A stretch of 64,000 nt of DNA from Consotaella salsifontis (GTDB lineage: Bacteria; Pseudomonadota; Alphaproteobacteria; Rhizobiales; Rhizobiaceae), in the NCBI RefSeq assembly GCF_900167365.1, contig NZ_FUXL01000006.1, forward strand, positions 62,001 to 126,000, given 5' to 3'. Positions within the stretch are counted from its first letter, which is position 1. Each line of letters starts with the position of its first letter. The notes under the pieces were generated by a model. The model was not told the DNA's origin and did not search any database. It saw only the letters and a program-made list of their open reading frames with translations. Positions 25,822-37,164 of the stretch are shown piece after piece. The position numbers were made by a program, and so were the translations under genes.

Positions 25822-26760
25822 ATGCTCAAGAAATCAATCCTCGCCGCTCTTGCCGGCGTTCTTTCCGCAAGCCTTTGCATCGGGGCCGCAGAGGCCAAGG
25901 ACCTCAACAAGATCGGCATCTCACTCGGGTCGATGGGCAATCCGTTCTTCGTCGCCCTGGCCAAGGGCGCGGAGGACAAGGCCAAGGAGATCAATCCCAA
26001 CGTTCAGGTCCAGGCTCTCGGCTTCGATTATGACCTTGGCAAGCAGGTCACCCAAGTCGACAATTTCATCGCCTCGGGCGTTGATATGATCATGCTGAAC
26101 GCCGCCGACCAGCACGCACTCGCTCCCGCGATCAAGAAGGCGCAGGCTGCCGGCGTGGTCGTCGTGGCCGTGGACGTCGGCGCCGACGGCGTGGACGCGA
26201 CCGTCCAGACCGACAACGTTCAGGCCGGCGAGATCAGCTGCCAGTACATCGTCGACAAGCTCGGCGGCAAAGGCAACGTGATCATCCAGAATGGCCCCCA
26301 GGTTTCGGCCGTGGTGGATCGCGTGAAGGGCTGCAAGCAGGTCTTCGCCAAGAACCCCGACATCAAGGTGCTTTCGGACGATCAAGACGCCAAGGGCTCT
26401 CGCGAAGGCGCCCTGAACGTGATGCAGGGTCATTTGACCCGCTTCCCCGAGATCGACGCCGTGTTCGCCATCAACGATCCGCAGGCTATCGGCACCGATC
26501 TTGCGGCCAAGCAGCTCAATCGCAAGGGCATCATCATCACCTCCGTCGATGGCGCCCCGGACATCGAGGCGGCACTCAAGGGCGATACGCAGATCGAAGC
26601 CTCGGCGAGCCAGGACCCCTACAAGATGGCGAAAATGGCGGTTGAAATCGGCTACGACATCATGAACGGCAAGCAGCCCGAGACGAAGGAAATCCTGATG
26701 CCGTCCAAGCTCGTCACGCGCGACAACGTCGACAAGTACGAAGGCTGGACCTCGCACTGA
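25822..26760 (+). CDS. Sugar ABC transporter periplasmic substrate-binding protein
   Basis: A 312-residue protein with a signal peptide ending near AEA-KDL (about residue 25) and a Peripla_BP_4 fold. It starts IGISLGSMGNPFFVALAKGAED and contains MIMLNAADQHALAPAIKKAQAAG, VVAVDVGADG and FAINDPQAIGTDLAAKQLN. It binds the sugar and hands it to the permease. Similarity is to ribose/galactofuranose-type binding proteins; the ligand is not identifiable. It is the last gene of the operon, 147 bases after the permease. Confidence 0.92.
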   Translation: MLKKSILAALAGVLSASLCIGAAEAKDLNKIGISLGSMGNPFFVALAKGAEDKAKEINPNVQVQALGFDYDLGKQVTQVDNFIASGVDMIMLNAADQHALAPAIKKAQAAGVVVVAVDVGADGVDATVQTDNVQAGEISCQYIVDKLGGKGNVIIQNGPQVSAVVDRVKGCKQVFAKNPDIKVLSDDQDAKGSREGALNVMQGHLTRFPEIDAVFAINDPQAIGTDLAAKQLNRKGIIITSVDGAPDIEAALKGDTQIEASASQDPYKMAKMAVEIGYDIMNGKQPETKEILMPSKLVTRDNVDKYEGWTSH

Positions 26761-26793
26761 TCTGGAGCGCGAAGCTTTCGACTGAGACTCTTC

Positions 26794-26820
26794 CGAGAGC
26801 CGGCAACGCGCTGGCTCTCG
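26794..26820 (+). terminator. Hairpin after the ABC transporter operon
   Basis: An 8-bp stem (CGAGAGCC / GGCTCTCG) 33 bases after the binding-protein stop. It has no T-run and would be a weak or Rho-assisted terminator. Confidence 0.35.
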
Positions 26821-26967
26821 AACACCGCAAAGTTCTTCCTTGGAACTGCCGGCACAGGAGGCTGTCGCACGGCGGTCATTCGCCCGGCGAAATGCATGGT
26901 CGTCATCGCGGCCTACGAAAGCGGCGGTGTTCGCGACGGTAAACAGCGTCCTGAAATCCAGATCAAT

Positions 26968-26985
26968 CGGGCCTCCGGCGGCCCG
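26968..26985 (-). terminator. Possible weak terminator after the receiver gene
   Basis: CGGGCC/GGCCCG stem with a six-base loop, 18 bases past the stop of the receiver gene on the minus strand. The following sequence is not a T-run. Confidence 0.3.
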
Positions 26986-27003
26986 CCCTTACATGATCTG
27001 CGA

Positions 27004-27429
27004 CTATGCCTTCGACCCCAGAGCTTTCACCGGCACCAAGCGGTCCGAGAGGGTCTCCAGGGAGCGCTTGATCTCCTCCACCAGCGCGTTGCCAAGCAGA
27101 GGCTTCTCGATGATTGTCACATCGAGCTGCGCAGCTTTGCGACGCACGCTCGCCTTCGGCTGGCTGGTGATCAGAATCGCCGGACAGGCCGAGCCTTCGG
27201 CCCGCAACCTTTCCACCAGTTCGAGCCCGTTCAGCCCCGGCAGGATATAGTCCACAACGACACAGGCCATGGCCGGAACGGCACCACCCGTGAAGAACTC
27301 GTCGGCATCGGCGTAGACAGCCGTCTCAAATCCTTCCAGTTCCAGCGAAAACTGAAGGGAACCTCTTACAGCTCCGTCATCGTCGATGACCAGAACCACC
27401 GGACGGCCCGGCTGATCGATGAGTGCCAT
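27004..27429 (-). CDS. Single-domain response regulator (receiver only)
   Basis: 141 residues forming one receiver domain and no output domain. The acidic pocket is Asp16-Asp18 (VIDDD), the phosphorylation site Asp60 (VVVDYILPGLNG), the switch Ser89 (LITSQP) and the conserved Lys109 (IIEKP), so it should be phosphorylatable. I start at the ATG read from 27429 (MALIDQPG); further in-frame starts exist upstream and no strong Shine-Dalgarno is seen. It lies 188 bases downstream of fixJ on the same strand, with a FixK-type box in the gap. It may act as a phosphate sink or competitor in the FixL pathway. Confidence 0.85.
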   Translation of the reverse strand: MALIDQPGRPVVLVIDDDGAVRGSLQFSLELEGFETAVYADADEFFTGGAVPAMACVVVDYILPGLNGLELVERLRAEGSACPAILITSQPKASVRRKAAQLDVTIIEKPLLGNALVEEIKRSLETLSDRLVPVKALGSKA

Positions 27430-27508
27430 GTTTGAAACCGACTGCTGTCTGCCCGCCCGGCCGAAGATCGGCGCTATGGGCAAAGACATCAGCTTTGCAT
27501 ACCTCGCC

Positions 27509-27522
27509 TTGATTTGGCTCAA
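27509..27522. promoter_or_regulatory. FixK/FNR-type box between fixJ and the receiver gene
   Basis: TTGATTTGGCTCAA matches TTGAT-N4-ATCAA at 9 of 10 defined positions. It is centred 86 bases upstream of the receiver start codon, which would put a FixK-activated transcription start near 27474. Confidence 0.55.
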
Positions 27523-27617
27523 GGAAAGACGTTAGCCGAACCATCGAAATGGATTGAAAAGCGAGGCCGCACCCAACGAAGAGTTGCTGAATGCAACTGC
27601 TTCGGTGTTCGAATCCG

Positions 27618-28235
27618 CTATTTCGATCCCCCGTCGACCAGCAGGGACATGCGCACAAGATCCGACAGGCTTGCCGCGTTCATTTTGGTCATGACGTTGG
27701 CCCGGTAGATTTCGACCGTGCGCGGGCTGATATCGAGGTCGAAGGCGATGCGCTTGTTGGCATGGCCCGCGACGAGCCCCTGCAGCACCTGCGCCTCGCG
27801 AGACGTCAGCTGACCCATTCGCTCCTCGACCTCACGACGCTCTTCCTCACGCTGCCGTTCGGCATCGCTGCGCTCAAGCGCGGTGCGAACAGCCCTCAAC
27901 AACTGCTCGTCATTGAAGGGCTTTTCCAGAAAATCGATGGCGCCGCTCTTCATCGCCTCGACCGCAAGCGGAACATCGCCATGGCCGGTGATCACGATCA
28001 CCGGCAGCGGCACGGGCAAATTTCCCAGATGATGGAGCAGGTCCAGACCGCTCATTCCCGGCATGCGGATATCCGTGATCACGCATCCCGGCTCAAGCGC
28101 GTCCAAATCCGCGACGAAGGCACTGGCCGAATCGAAGGTTCGCACGTCAAAATCAGCCGTCTCAAGCAGGAAGGACAGTGAGTGGCGCACGCCCTGATCA
28201 TCGTCGATGACATAGACCGTCGATTCAGAAGGCAT
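27618..28235 (-). CDS. fixJ: Response regulator FixJ
   Basis: A 205-residue two-domain regulator, the family length. The receiver has VIDDD, the phospho-acceptor Asp55 ([13 protein letters not shown]), VITGHGD and the Lys in FLEKPF. The C-terminal LuxR-type HTH is recognisable from [43 protein letters not shown]. Phosphorylated by FixL under low oxygen, it would activate fixK. The ATG read from 28235 has GAGGAAG upstream and lies within the last codons of fixL, so the pair is translationally coupled. Confidence 0.95.
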   Translation of the reverse strand: MPSESTVYVIDDDQGVRHSLSFLLETADFDVRTFDSASAFVADLDALEPGCVITDIRMPGMSGLDLLHHLGNLPVPLPVIVITGHGDVPLAVEAMKSGAIDFLEKPFNDEQLLRAVRTALERSDAERQREEERREVEERMGQLTSREAQVLQGLVAGHANKRIAFDLDISPRTVEIYRANVMTKMNAASLSDLVRMSLLVDGGSK

Positions 28236-29751
28236 GTTCGACTTCCTCGCTGCCGACCGCTGGAATGGTGAAGCGGAAAATGGTGCCACCGCCAGAACGC
28301 GGCTCGGTCCATATCTGACCGCCATGAGCTTCGATGATCGTGCGGCAGATGGAAAGGCCGACGCCCATGCCGGTTTCCTTGCTCGTCACGAAAGGCTGGA
28401 AGAGCTGCTCCGCCACATGCGGCACAATTCCGGGGCCGGTGTCCGTCACCGCAACCTCAACCATCTGGGTCGACGTCGCCTTGGCCGAAATCTCGAGTTC
28501 GCGGGTCTCGCTCTCTTCCATGGCATCGATGGCGTTGCGCACGAGATTGAGGAGAACCTGCTGGACCTGAACCCGATTGACCAGGACCAGATCAGCCTCA
28601 GGGCTGACCTCGAAGTGAACGCGGATGCCACGCTCCTTCGCGCCGACCAGCGCCAGCGCGCTCGATTCCTCCAGAAGCTTGGTCACGCGCTCGACTTTCT
28701 TTTCGGTCTCGCCCCGCGCCACAAAGTCCCTCAGGCGCCGGATGATCTCGCCGGCGCGCATCGCCTGCTCGCCAGCAAGCGATAGCGCGGTCGCCAGCTT
28801 TTCCGCGCGTCCATCGACATTTTCCTTTTCCAAAAGCCGCAGCGAGCCCTTCAGGTAGTTCGCGATAGCCGAAAGGGGCTGGTTCAGCTCGTGGGCCAGC
28901 GTGGACGCCATCTCGCCCATGGCCGTAAGCCGCGACATGTGAACAAGTTCTGACTGAAGCTCCTGCAGGCGCGCCTCGGCCTTCTGATGCTCCGTGAGAT
29001 CGCGCATGAAGCCGGTGAAGAAGCGTCTTCCGCCGGAATCCATCTCGCCCACAGCCAGTTCGAGCGGGAAAGTCGAGCCATCCTTGCGTTCGCCAACGAC
29101 GACGCGACCGATCCCGATGATCCGTCGCTCTCCTGTGGCGCGGTAGTGCGCCAGGTGGCTGTCGTGGGTTTCGCGGTAGGGCGTCGGCATCAGCATCTTG
29201 ACGTTGCGGCCGATCAATTCGCTTGCATCGTAGCCGTAGAGTCGCTCCGCCGCAGAACTGACCGACTGCATGATGCCGCGCTCGTCGATCACGACCATCG
29301 CGTCGGGTACGGTTTCGAGGATGGACGTCAGGTGCGCCTCCCTCGCCCTGAGGATGGCGTTGGTGGCGTCGGCCGCCTGTCTGGCGCGCAGTAGCCACTC
29401 ACCGAGCAGCCCGGCAGCCACTCCACAGACGGCGAACGTCACGGCGGTCGCGAGCGCTGAGGGAGTGTGCAGCAATCGCTCCGACAAAAGCGCGCTCCCG
29501 AAGACGAGGCTGAGCCCCGTAGCCAGAAGCGTCGGCCATAGCCCTCCGAGCCCTGTGGCGATCAGCACCGCGGGGATAAAGGCGATGAAATCGCCCCGCT
29601 CATCAAAAAAGCCGGACAATAGATAGCGGAAAAAAGCGGTCGCCAGCACCGCCAGCACCGCCACGGCGAACGGTCCCCAACGCCGTGCGAAGGGCACGGC
29701 CGTTCGATCGGTCCAATCCGAAGCCATGATTGAGGGCGGGAACAAGGACAT
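28225..29751 (-). CDS. fixL: Oxygen-sensing histidine kinase FixL
   Basis: 508 residues. The N-terminus has about four membrane spans between 28 and 122. The PAS haem domain at about 140-255 has the haem-ligand His196 in [12 protein letters not shown] and Arg216 in IIGIGR. The dimerisation domain has phospho-acceptor His287 in LAHELNQP, followed by an ATPase domain (N box [23 protein letters not shown]). S. meliloti FixL is about 505 residues with haem His194 and phospho-His285, which supports the ATG at 29751; an ATG at 29781 is possible. Haem without bound oxygen activates the kinase toward FixJ. It overlaps fixJ by 11 bases. Confidence 0.95.
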   Translation of the reverse strand: MSLFPPSIMASDWTDRTAVPFARRWGPFAVAVLAVLATAFFRYLLSGFFDERGDFIAFIPAVLIATGLGGLWPTLLATGLSLVFGSALLSERLLHTPSALATAVTFAVCGVAAGLLGEWLLRARQAADATNAILRAREAHLTSILETVPDAMVVIDERGIMQSVSSAAERLYGYDASELIGRNVKMLMPTPYRETHDSHLAHYRATGERRIIGIGRVVVGERKDGSTFPLELAVGEMDSGGRRFFTGFMRDLTEHQKAEARLQELQSELVHMSRLTAMGEMASTLAHELNQPLSAIANYLKGSLRLLEKENVDGRAEKLATALSLAGEQAMRAGEIIRRLRDFVARGETEKKVERVTKLLEESSALALVGAKERGIRVHFEVSPEADLVLVNRVQVQQVLLNLVRNAIDAMEESETRELEISAKATSTQMVEVAVTDTGPGIVPHVAEQLFQPFVTSKETGMGVGLSICRTIIEAHGGQIWTEPRSGGGTIFRFTIPAVGSEEVEHAF

Positions 29752-29822
29752 GTCTAAGATTTCCTGGCCCTTCCGGCCCATTTCCGTCGCCTTCGGCAAG
29801 GCAATGAAGGTCGATCGCCGAC

Positions 29823-29838
29823 TACGTAATATCCCTTA
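29823..29838 (+). promoter_or_regulatory. FixJ-box-like site upstream of fixK
   Basis: TACGTAATATCCCTTA lies between the divergent fixL and fixK genes, about 76 bases before the fixK start codon. It resembles remembered FixJ-phosphate targets in rhizobial fixK and nifA promoters (GTAATTTCCC-type core). The similarity is from memory and untested. Confidence 0.5.
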
Positions 29839-29913
29839 GGGACAAGACCGGAATTTCCGCAAGGCGATCTTCTGCGTATCAGTTTGTCATTCGCTCTTGG
29901 TGAGGAACGCTCC

Positions 29914-30588
29914 ATGCTTGACGCAATCCAAATCTCCGGTCGCCGGGAAGTCCTTTCCTTCCAGCCGAGCGATAGCGCAAGCGATACCCTGCTCGCGGAC
30001 GTCTTTGCAACCGCTGGCGTTCGTATGGTGTACGGGCCAAACGCGGAAATCTACGCTGAGGAAGACTCCGCCGATTACGTTTATCAGGTGGTTTCCGGCG
30101 TGGTGAGAAGCTGCAAGCTGCTCAGCGACGGTCGCCGCCAGATCGGCGCCTTCCACCTCCCGGGCGACGTGTTCGGGTTCGAGCCGGGCGAGAGCCACTC
30201 CTTCTGCGCAGAGAGCCTCGGCCGGTGCACACTTCGAGCCATCAAACGCGCTGCCCTCGTCGCGACCTCGCGCCAGGACGCGGCCATTGCCAACGAGCTT
30301 TGGGCCGTTGCCGCGAATGATCTGAAAAGGGCGCAGAGCCAGATGCTGCTGCTTGGCCGCAAGTGCGCCTCGGAGCGGATCGAAACGTTTCTGTCTGAGA
30401 TGGCCGAGCGCCTCGGCAGCGATGAGATCATCGATCTGCCCATGTCCCGCCAGGACATCGCGGACTATCTCGGCCTCACGATCGAGACCGTGTCCCGCAC
30501 CTTCTCGCAGCTCGAAGCCTCGGGCGCCATCACTCTGCAAACGGCTCGGCGCGTCCACCTTCATTCAAAGCGCCATCTGGCCGCCTGA
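29914..30588 (+). CDS. fixK: CRP/FNR family regulator FixK
   Basis: A 224-residue transcription factor with an N-terminal cyclic-nucleotide-like beta-roll (GAFHLPGDVFGFEPGESH) and a C-terminal HTH with the FixK/FNR recognition helix MSRQDIADYLGLTIETVSRTFSQLE. It lacks the N-terminal Cys cluster of FNR, so it is not itself an oxygen sensor; control would come from FixLJ at transcription. I use the ATG at 29914, preceded by GAGGAA; an upstream TTG at 29884 is less likely. It is divergent from fixL and ends at a strong terminator. Confidence 0.93.
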   Translation: MLDAIQISGRREVLSFQPSDSASDTLLADVFATAGVRMVYGPNAEIYAEEDSADYVYQVVSGVVRSCKLLSDGRRQIGAFHLPGDVFGFEPGESHSFCAESLGRCTLRAIKRAALVATSRQDAAIANELWAVAANDLKRAQSQMLLLGRKCASERIETFLSEMAERLGSDEIIDLPMSRQDIADYLGLTIETVSRTFSQLEASGAITLQTARRVHLHSKRHLAA

Positions 30589-30617
30589 TCAAGGCAGAAG
30601 CCGTCAATAAAAAGTTC

Positions 30618-30645
30618 AGCCGCGTCGGGACCGACGCGGCTTTTC
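30618..30645 (+). terminator. Rho-independent terminator of fixK
   Basis: A perfect 10-bp stem (GCCGCGTCGG / CCGACGCGGC) with a two-base gap, followed by TTTTCTGATT, 30 bases after the fixK stop. Confidence 0.85.
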
Positions 30646-30681
30646 TGATTCTAACAAACTCGCGGGCCTAATCTCGCACAG

Positions 30682-31134
30682 TCAAAGCCCGCTGCGGTTC
30701 TGGGGACTCTGGCCGGCCGGCGACGCGGCGGCGGGTTCAGGCGCAACGGCTGGAGATGAGGCCATAGGCCGATTTGGCTCCTTCGGGGCATCGTCGTAGG
30801 GCACCAGCTGATCCCCGCCATAATGGAGGTCCTCCATCCGGGCTGGCGGCGGATAACTCGCGCCTTCGTGCGCCCCCTCGACGCTGCGCGGCCGCGTCGC
30901 GTCGTAGAAGAGCCATCCGGCGCCGGCCACCATCATCACGGTGGCGAGCGGGTTGTCGATTGCCGCGCGGATCAGTCGGTCTCCGAGCGGGCCTTTCAGC
31001 TCGCTCAAACCGCGATCAAGCACGGCGTCTGCCGAAAAACGAAGACGCAGCTCGTCCAGCTTGGAGGCCACCTTCGCGCGCTGCTTTTCAGCTTCACGTT
31101 CGATATCGGAGGTTGATTTCGGGGCGCTGTCCAT
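30682..31134 (-). CDS. DUF3618-like membrane protein
   Basis: 150 residues. The N-terminal half (SDIEREAEKQRAKVASKLDE followed by an ALDRGLSELKG-type amphipathic region) and one hydrophobic segment at about 62-76 (NPLATVMMVAGAGWLFY) look like the DUF3618 family, which often accompanies phage-holin-like and YqjD-type envelope proteins. The C-terminal half is Pro/Ala-rich and probably disordered. The start is the ATG read from 31134, with GGAAAG upstream. No function is established; it is divergent from the CDF transporter gene. Confidence 0.65.
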   Translation of the reverse strand: MDSAPKSTSDIEREAEKQRAKVASKLDELRLRFSADAVLDRGLSELKGPLGDRLIRAAIDNPLATVMMVAGAGWLFYDATRPRSVEGAHEGASYPPPARMEDLHYGGDQLVPYDDAPKEPNRPMASSPAVAPEPAAASPAGQSPQNRSGL

Positions 31135-31300
31135 CAAATCGGGCTTTCCACGCTGCTTCTGACAAAGTTCGCGCTCTCGCGCTCTCTGCGGAACAACGGC
31201 GGTTGTCACAGGTGGTTGCGTCGATCCTTGACAGCATCCATCGAAGCCACGGATAGGACACGCGGCCATGGGGCCGACGCTGTAAGCGAAGAGGTTAGCA

Positions 31301-32248
31301 ATGTCGTCGCACGGCTCCAAAAAGGTCATCTACGCGGCCTTGGCGGGAAATTTCGCCATTGCGGCGACCAAGTTCGGCGCCTCGCTCTGGACCGGGTCGA
31401 GCGCCATGCTGAGCGAGTCGATCCACTCGCTGGTCGACACGGTGAACCAGGGCCTGCTGCTTTTGGGGCTGAAGCGAGCGGCGAGGCCCGCGGACTCGCG
31501 ACACCCCTTCGGCCATGGCATCGAAATCTACTTCTGGGCCTTCGTCGTCGCGTTGATGATCTTCGCGCTTGGGGGTGCGCTGTCGATCTACGAAGGAATC
31601 CACAAGCTCACGGGTCATCAGGGCCTCGAGAACGTTTGGGTGAACTTCGCGGTGCTCGGCGCCAGCATGCTCATCGAGGGCTATTCGTTCCACGTCGCCT
31701 GGAAGGAGTTGCGCCGACAGTACCCGGAGCTTTCGGCCTGGACCGCCGTCAAACGCAGCAAGGACCCCAGCGTCTTCGCGGTGCTCTGCGAGGACGCCGC
31801 GGCCCTCTCAGGGCTCTTGGTGGCGCTGATCTGCCTGGCGCTCGCGACAATCCTCGAAGAGCCCGCATTCGACGCCATCGGCTCCATCGGCATCGGTGTC
31901 GTTCTGATCATCGCCGCCGCTTTCCTGGCGCGGGAAACGCTGAGCCTTCTCACCGGAGAGGCCGCCTCGCGCGACGTTGTGGACGAAGCCCGATCAATCC
32001 TGCTCGCCGATCCTCGCGTCCAACGCCTGGATGAGTTTTTGACGATGCATCTTGGCCCCAATGACATCCTCGCGGCGGTGTCGATCGACTTCGACGACAG
32101 TCTGTCCAGCCCGGACGTGGAGCGGGCGGCCATCGAGCTCAGCGCGGCGCTGCGCAACGCCATCCCGCCCCTCACCCGGGTCTATCTTCGGCCGATACCG
32201 CCCAAGACAGAAAACGCGGCCCCCACCTTGGCAGGGGCCGCGCTGTAA
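31301..32248 (+). CDS. Cation diffusion facilitator family transporter
   Basis: A 315-residue inner-membrane metal-proton antiporter. Six hydrophobic segments occupy about residues 8-215. The metal site residues of this family are visible as SESIHSLVDTVNQ in helix 2 and CEDAAALSG in helix 5, with HPFGHG in the cytoplasmic loop. A C-terminal ferredoxin-like domain follows (LDEFLTMHLGPNDILAAVSIDF). Zinc, iron or manganese export is likely; the metal cannot be assigned. AAGAGG precedes the ATG. Its 3' end contains the terminator hairpin of the convergent glgX. Confidence 0.9.
   Translation: MSSHGSKKVIYAALAGNFAIAATKFGASLWTGSSAMLSESIHSLVDTVNQGLLLLGLKRAARPADSRHPFGHGIEIYFWAFVVALMIFALGGALSIYEGIHKLTGHQGLENVWVNFAVLGASMLIEGYSFHVAWKELRRQYPELSAWTAVKRSKDPSVFAVLCEDAAALSGLLVALICLALATILEEPAFDAIGSIGIGVVLIIAAAFLARETLSLLTGEAASRDVVDEARSILLADPRVQRLDEFLTMHLGPNDILAAVSIDFDDSLSSPDVERAAIELSAALRNAIPPLTRVYLRPIPPKTENAAPTLAGAAL
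32207..32242 (-). terminator. Terminator of glgX, inside the end of the CDF gene
   Basis: A 9-bp stem (CGCGGCCCC / GGGGCCGCG) with a ten-base loop. On the minus strand it is followed by TTTTCTGTCTT, a convincing terminator. It overlaps the last codons of the convergent transporter gene. Confidence 0.7.
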
Positions 32249-32273
32249 TGCCTTTTACTCTGCCGAGAGCGCG

Positions 32274-34520
<2,247 letters not shown>

Positions 34521-34918
34521 CGAGTTCCTTGCGGGTTGGCGGAAATGAACGCGATACAGCGCCGGAACACGGCGATCGCAAATGCATATATTGCCGCGCT
34601 TTCTTGCGCGCCCAGGGGGAGAACAAAGAACGCTTCGCCCGCCGCGATATGCCGGACAAAAGAATCGCGGCGCGGCAAACGAGGCGGGGGTCGCGACGAG
34701 CGCGAGGGGCGTTCCTTCCCTCTCACGCCCGATATGGCCGATCGGCGTTCCAAACATCCCCCAAGGAAGAGAACGGCTGTTCTCGCTCTGCTTGCGCCCA
34801 TTGCTAGGATGAGCCCTGCCCTTTCGCCACCGGCAAGGGAGCGCACGCGTCATGACAGCTCGCCGCCTGCGCGACCGCCATGGATGGTTGAGCGGAAAGA
34901 GGATCGAGGAGACGACCG
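34521..34918. other. Divergent intergenic region between glgX and cysG
   Basis: About 400 bases with no supported gene. It must hold the divergent promoters of glgX and cysG. An AT-richer patch (GCAATATATGCATTTGC on the minus strand, near 34577-34595) may belong to the glgX promoter, but I see no confident -35/-10 pair. Confidence 0.4.
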
Positions 34919-36457
34919 ATGGCGGAAAATTCAAAGCCCGGCAGAACCTTGAGCGCGCGCCCGATCCTGACCGGGAATGGGGAGCCGGGCGCGAAGCGGC
35001 GGCCGCCGCATGTCGGCCCGCTCGCCTCGCTTCCGCTGTTCCACAGCCTCTCGGGGCGGCGAGTGATCGTCGCAGGAGGATCGGCCGACGCTGCCTGGAA
35101 GGCGGAGCTTCTGGCATCGGCGGGCGCCGCGGTCGTCATTCTCGCGGGAGGCGATGTCTCCGCCGAAATGCGAGACCTCCTCCGCGGCGGCCCCCTTTCA
35201 GGAAGCCTGTGCCACGTTGCGCGCCAATGGGTGCCAGAGGACCTTGTTGGCGCGGCCATCGCCATCGCGGATTGCGAGACCGACGACGAGGCGAGCGAAT
35301 TCGTCAACGCAGCACGCGCCGCAGGCGTCCCTGTCAATGTGATCGACAAACCCGCCTTTTGCGACTTTCGCTTCGGTTCGATCGTCAATCGCTCGCCTGT
35401 CGTGATCGGGATATCGACGGATGGCGCGGCGCCGATCCTGGGTCAGGCCATTCGGCGCCGTATCGAGACTCTCCTCCCGCCGGCTCTCGCCGATTGGGCG
35501 GCGCTCGCCGCGCGCGTCCGTGATCATGTCATGGACCGTCTCGCTCCCGGCCCGCTCCGCCGCGCCTTCTGGGAGCATTTCTCCGACCATTCCTTCACGC
35601 ACCGCTCACCGACGCAAACAAGCGAAGCCGAGATGGAGCGCCTCGTCGGCGATCTCGCGCGATCGCCGATCTCGGGCGGTCGCGTCACCCTCGTCGGCGC
35701 CGGGCCTGGAGAGGCCGAGCTACTCACGCTGAAAGCGGTGCGCGCCCTCCAGGCCGCCGATGTCATCCTCTTCGACGATCTCGTCTCCGACGAGGTTCTC
35801 GAACTCGCCCGCCGCGAGGCCAAGCGGATGCTGGTGGGCAAGCGCGCCGATAGGGAAAGCTGCAGGCAGGAAGACATAAACGATATGATGATTGCCCTCG
35901 CCAGAAGCGGGCGGCATGTCGTGCGCCTGAAGTCCGGCGATGTCTCCATTTTCGGGAGGGCGGGTGAAGAGCTTGCGGCGCTGACGCGAGAAAACATACC
36001 GGTGACAATTGTTCCGGGTGTCACGGCCGCCTCGGCCATGGCCTCCGCCTTCGGCGTTTCTCTGACCCACCGGGAGCGGGCGCAACAGGTTCGATTCGTG
36101 ACCGGCCATTCGCGCAAGGGAGGCTTGCCGGAAGAAGTGGACTGGAACGCGCTGGCGGACGAACGCGCCAGTACGATCTTCTACATGGGAGGACGCACGG
36201 GCGGCCTCATCGCTGCGCGCCTTATGGAAGCCGGCCTGCCCGCAACAGTGCCGGTGGCCGTCGCAGCTAACCTTTCTCATGAGGACCAGAAGCTTGCGGC
36301 GGGGCGTCTCGGCGACCTCGAGGCGATCATCGCTCGCATCGGGCTGAAGGCTCCGCTGCTGATCGGCGTCGGCCATGTCTTCGAGGAGGCATCAGCACAA
36401 GCCGAAGAGAAAGCGGCTATAGCCATCGAAAAGCACGCCTGCTTTCAGCGCGCTTGA
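34919..36457 (+). CDS. cysG: Siroheme synthase (uroporphyrin-III C-methyltransferase fused to precorrin-2 dehydrogenase/ferrochelatase)
   Basis: 512 residues in two parts. The N-terminal half (about 35-240) has the NAD-binding fold (LPLFHSLSGRRVIVAGG) and VPVNVIDKPAFCDFRFGSIV of precorrin-2 oxidation and iron insertion. The C-terminal half is the SAM methyltransferase (VTLVGAGPGEAELLTLKAVR, DDLVSDEVL, RLKSGDVSIFGRAGEE, VPGVTAASAMAS). It makes siroheme for sulfite or nitrite reductase. No cys reductase genes follow here, unlike in many relatives; the next gene is mucR on the other strand. GAGGAG precedes the ATG. Confidence 0.95.
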   Translation: MAENSKPGRTLSARPILTGNGEPGAKRRPPHVGPLASLPLFHSLSGRRVIVAGGSADAAWKAELLASAGAAVVILAGGDVSAEMRDLLRGGPLSGSLCHVARQWVPEDLVGAAIAIADCETDDEASEFVNAARAAGVPVNVIDKPAFCDFRFGSIVNRSPVVIGISTDGAAPILGQAIRRRIETLLPPALADWAALAARVRDHVMDRLAPGPLRRAFWEHFSDHSFTHRSPTQTSEAEMERLVGDLARSPISGGRVTLVGAGPGEAELLTLKAVRALQAADVILFDDLVSDEVLELARREAKRMLVGKRADRESCRQEDINDMMIALARSGRHVVRLKSGDVSIFGRAGEELAALTRENIPVTIVPGVTAASAMASAFGVSLTHRERAQQVRFVTGHSRKGGLPEEVDWNALADERASTIFYMGGRTGGLIAARLMEAGLPATVPVAVAANLSHEDQKLAAGRLGDLEAIIARIGLKAPLLIGVGHVFEEASAQAEEKAAIAIEKHACFQRA

Positions 36458-36499
36458 GGCGCGGTCGGCGATATCGCGAAGCGAACGAAACTCGGAAAT

Positions 36500-36529
36500 A
36501 CAAAAGGCCCGGACACAAAGGTCCGGGCC
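36500..36529 (-). terminator. Terminator of the mucR-type gene
   Basis: A 9-bp stem (GGCCCGGAC / GTCCGGGCC); on the minus strand it is followed by TTTTGTATTT. It lies 64 bases past the mucR stop and can also serve as a hairpin end for cysG. Confidence 0.75.
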
Positions 36530-36592
36530 AGTCATAGAAAGTCATGCACGACCAAACGGAGCATCGGCTCGCGAAATGGTCGCGTGTAATGC

Positions 36593-37018
36593 CTAGCGGG
36601 CGCGGCGCCGCTTGTGACCGAGGCCCATCTGCTTCGCCAAACGAGAACGAGCGGCTGCATAATTGGGCGCAACCATCGGATAGTCGGCAGGAAGATCCCA
36701 CTTCTCCCGATATTCCTCGGGCGACAGATTGTAATGGGTCATCAGGTGCCGCTTCAGCGACTTGAACTTCTTACCGTCCTCAAGGCAGATGATGTAATCA
36801 TCATGGACGGACTTCCGCACGGGAACCGCCGGCTTCGGCTTTTCCACCTGCGGAGCCTGCGGAGCAGCTGTTGTGCGCCCAAGAGCGCCATAAACATCCG
36901 CGATCAGACCAGGAAGATCGGAAACCGGTAGCGAATTGTTGCTGACGTAAGCAGCGACAACCTCCGCGGTGAGTTCCATCAGCATTTCATTGTTGTCTGA
37001 ACTTTCGATCTGATCCAT
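36593..37018 (-). CDS. mucR: MucR/Ros family transcriptional regulator
   Basis: 141 residues. The C-terminal half is the Ros/MucR zinc finger with Cys78-x2-Asp81 and His91-x3-His95, the Cys-Asp-His-His variant ([20 protein letters not shown]), followed by [36 protein letters not shown]. The N-terminal half should mediate oligomerisation. In rhizobia and Brucella such proteins silence AT-rich regions and control exopolysaccharide, motility and virulence genes, and usually repress themselves. The long AT-rich upstream region fits autoregulation. Confidence 0.93.
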   Translation of the reverse strand: MDQIESSDNNEMLMELTAEVVAAYVSNNSLPVSDLPGLIADVYGALGRTTAAPQAPQVEKPKPAVPVRKSVHDDYIICLEDGKKFKSLKRHLMTHYNLSPEEYREKWDLPADYPMVAPNYAAARSRLAKQMGLGHKRRRAR

Positions 37019-37085
37019 CGGTCCACCTTACCGCGTGCGAATTATATGGTTAATGTCCTGCGAAAACCCGCTACAGCGCCTTGTT

Positions 37086-37102
37086 TGACGTAGCTCACGT
37101 CA
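37086..37102. promoter_or_regulatory. Palindrome upstream of mucR
   Basis: TGACGT-AGCTC-ACGTCA, a perfect 6-bp inverted repeat with a 5-base spacer, 68 bases before the mucR ATG and downstream of the predicted transcription start. It could be an operator for an unidentified dimeric regulator. Confidence 0.4.
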
Positions 37103-37164
37103 CTTAAGTCATCATCGCACAGGCTTATCCAGAAGCTCGTCCTGATCCAGGATTGCTCCTGCTT

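Noticed and set aside
34521-35117. A long N-terminal extension of glgX
   Set aside because: The extra 199 residues look non-coding (Arg/Ser/Pro-rich), reach into cysG on the other strand, and the downstream ATG has a good Shine-Dalgarno at the family start.
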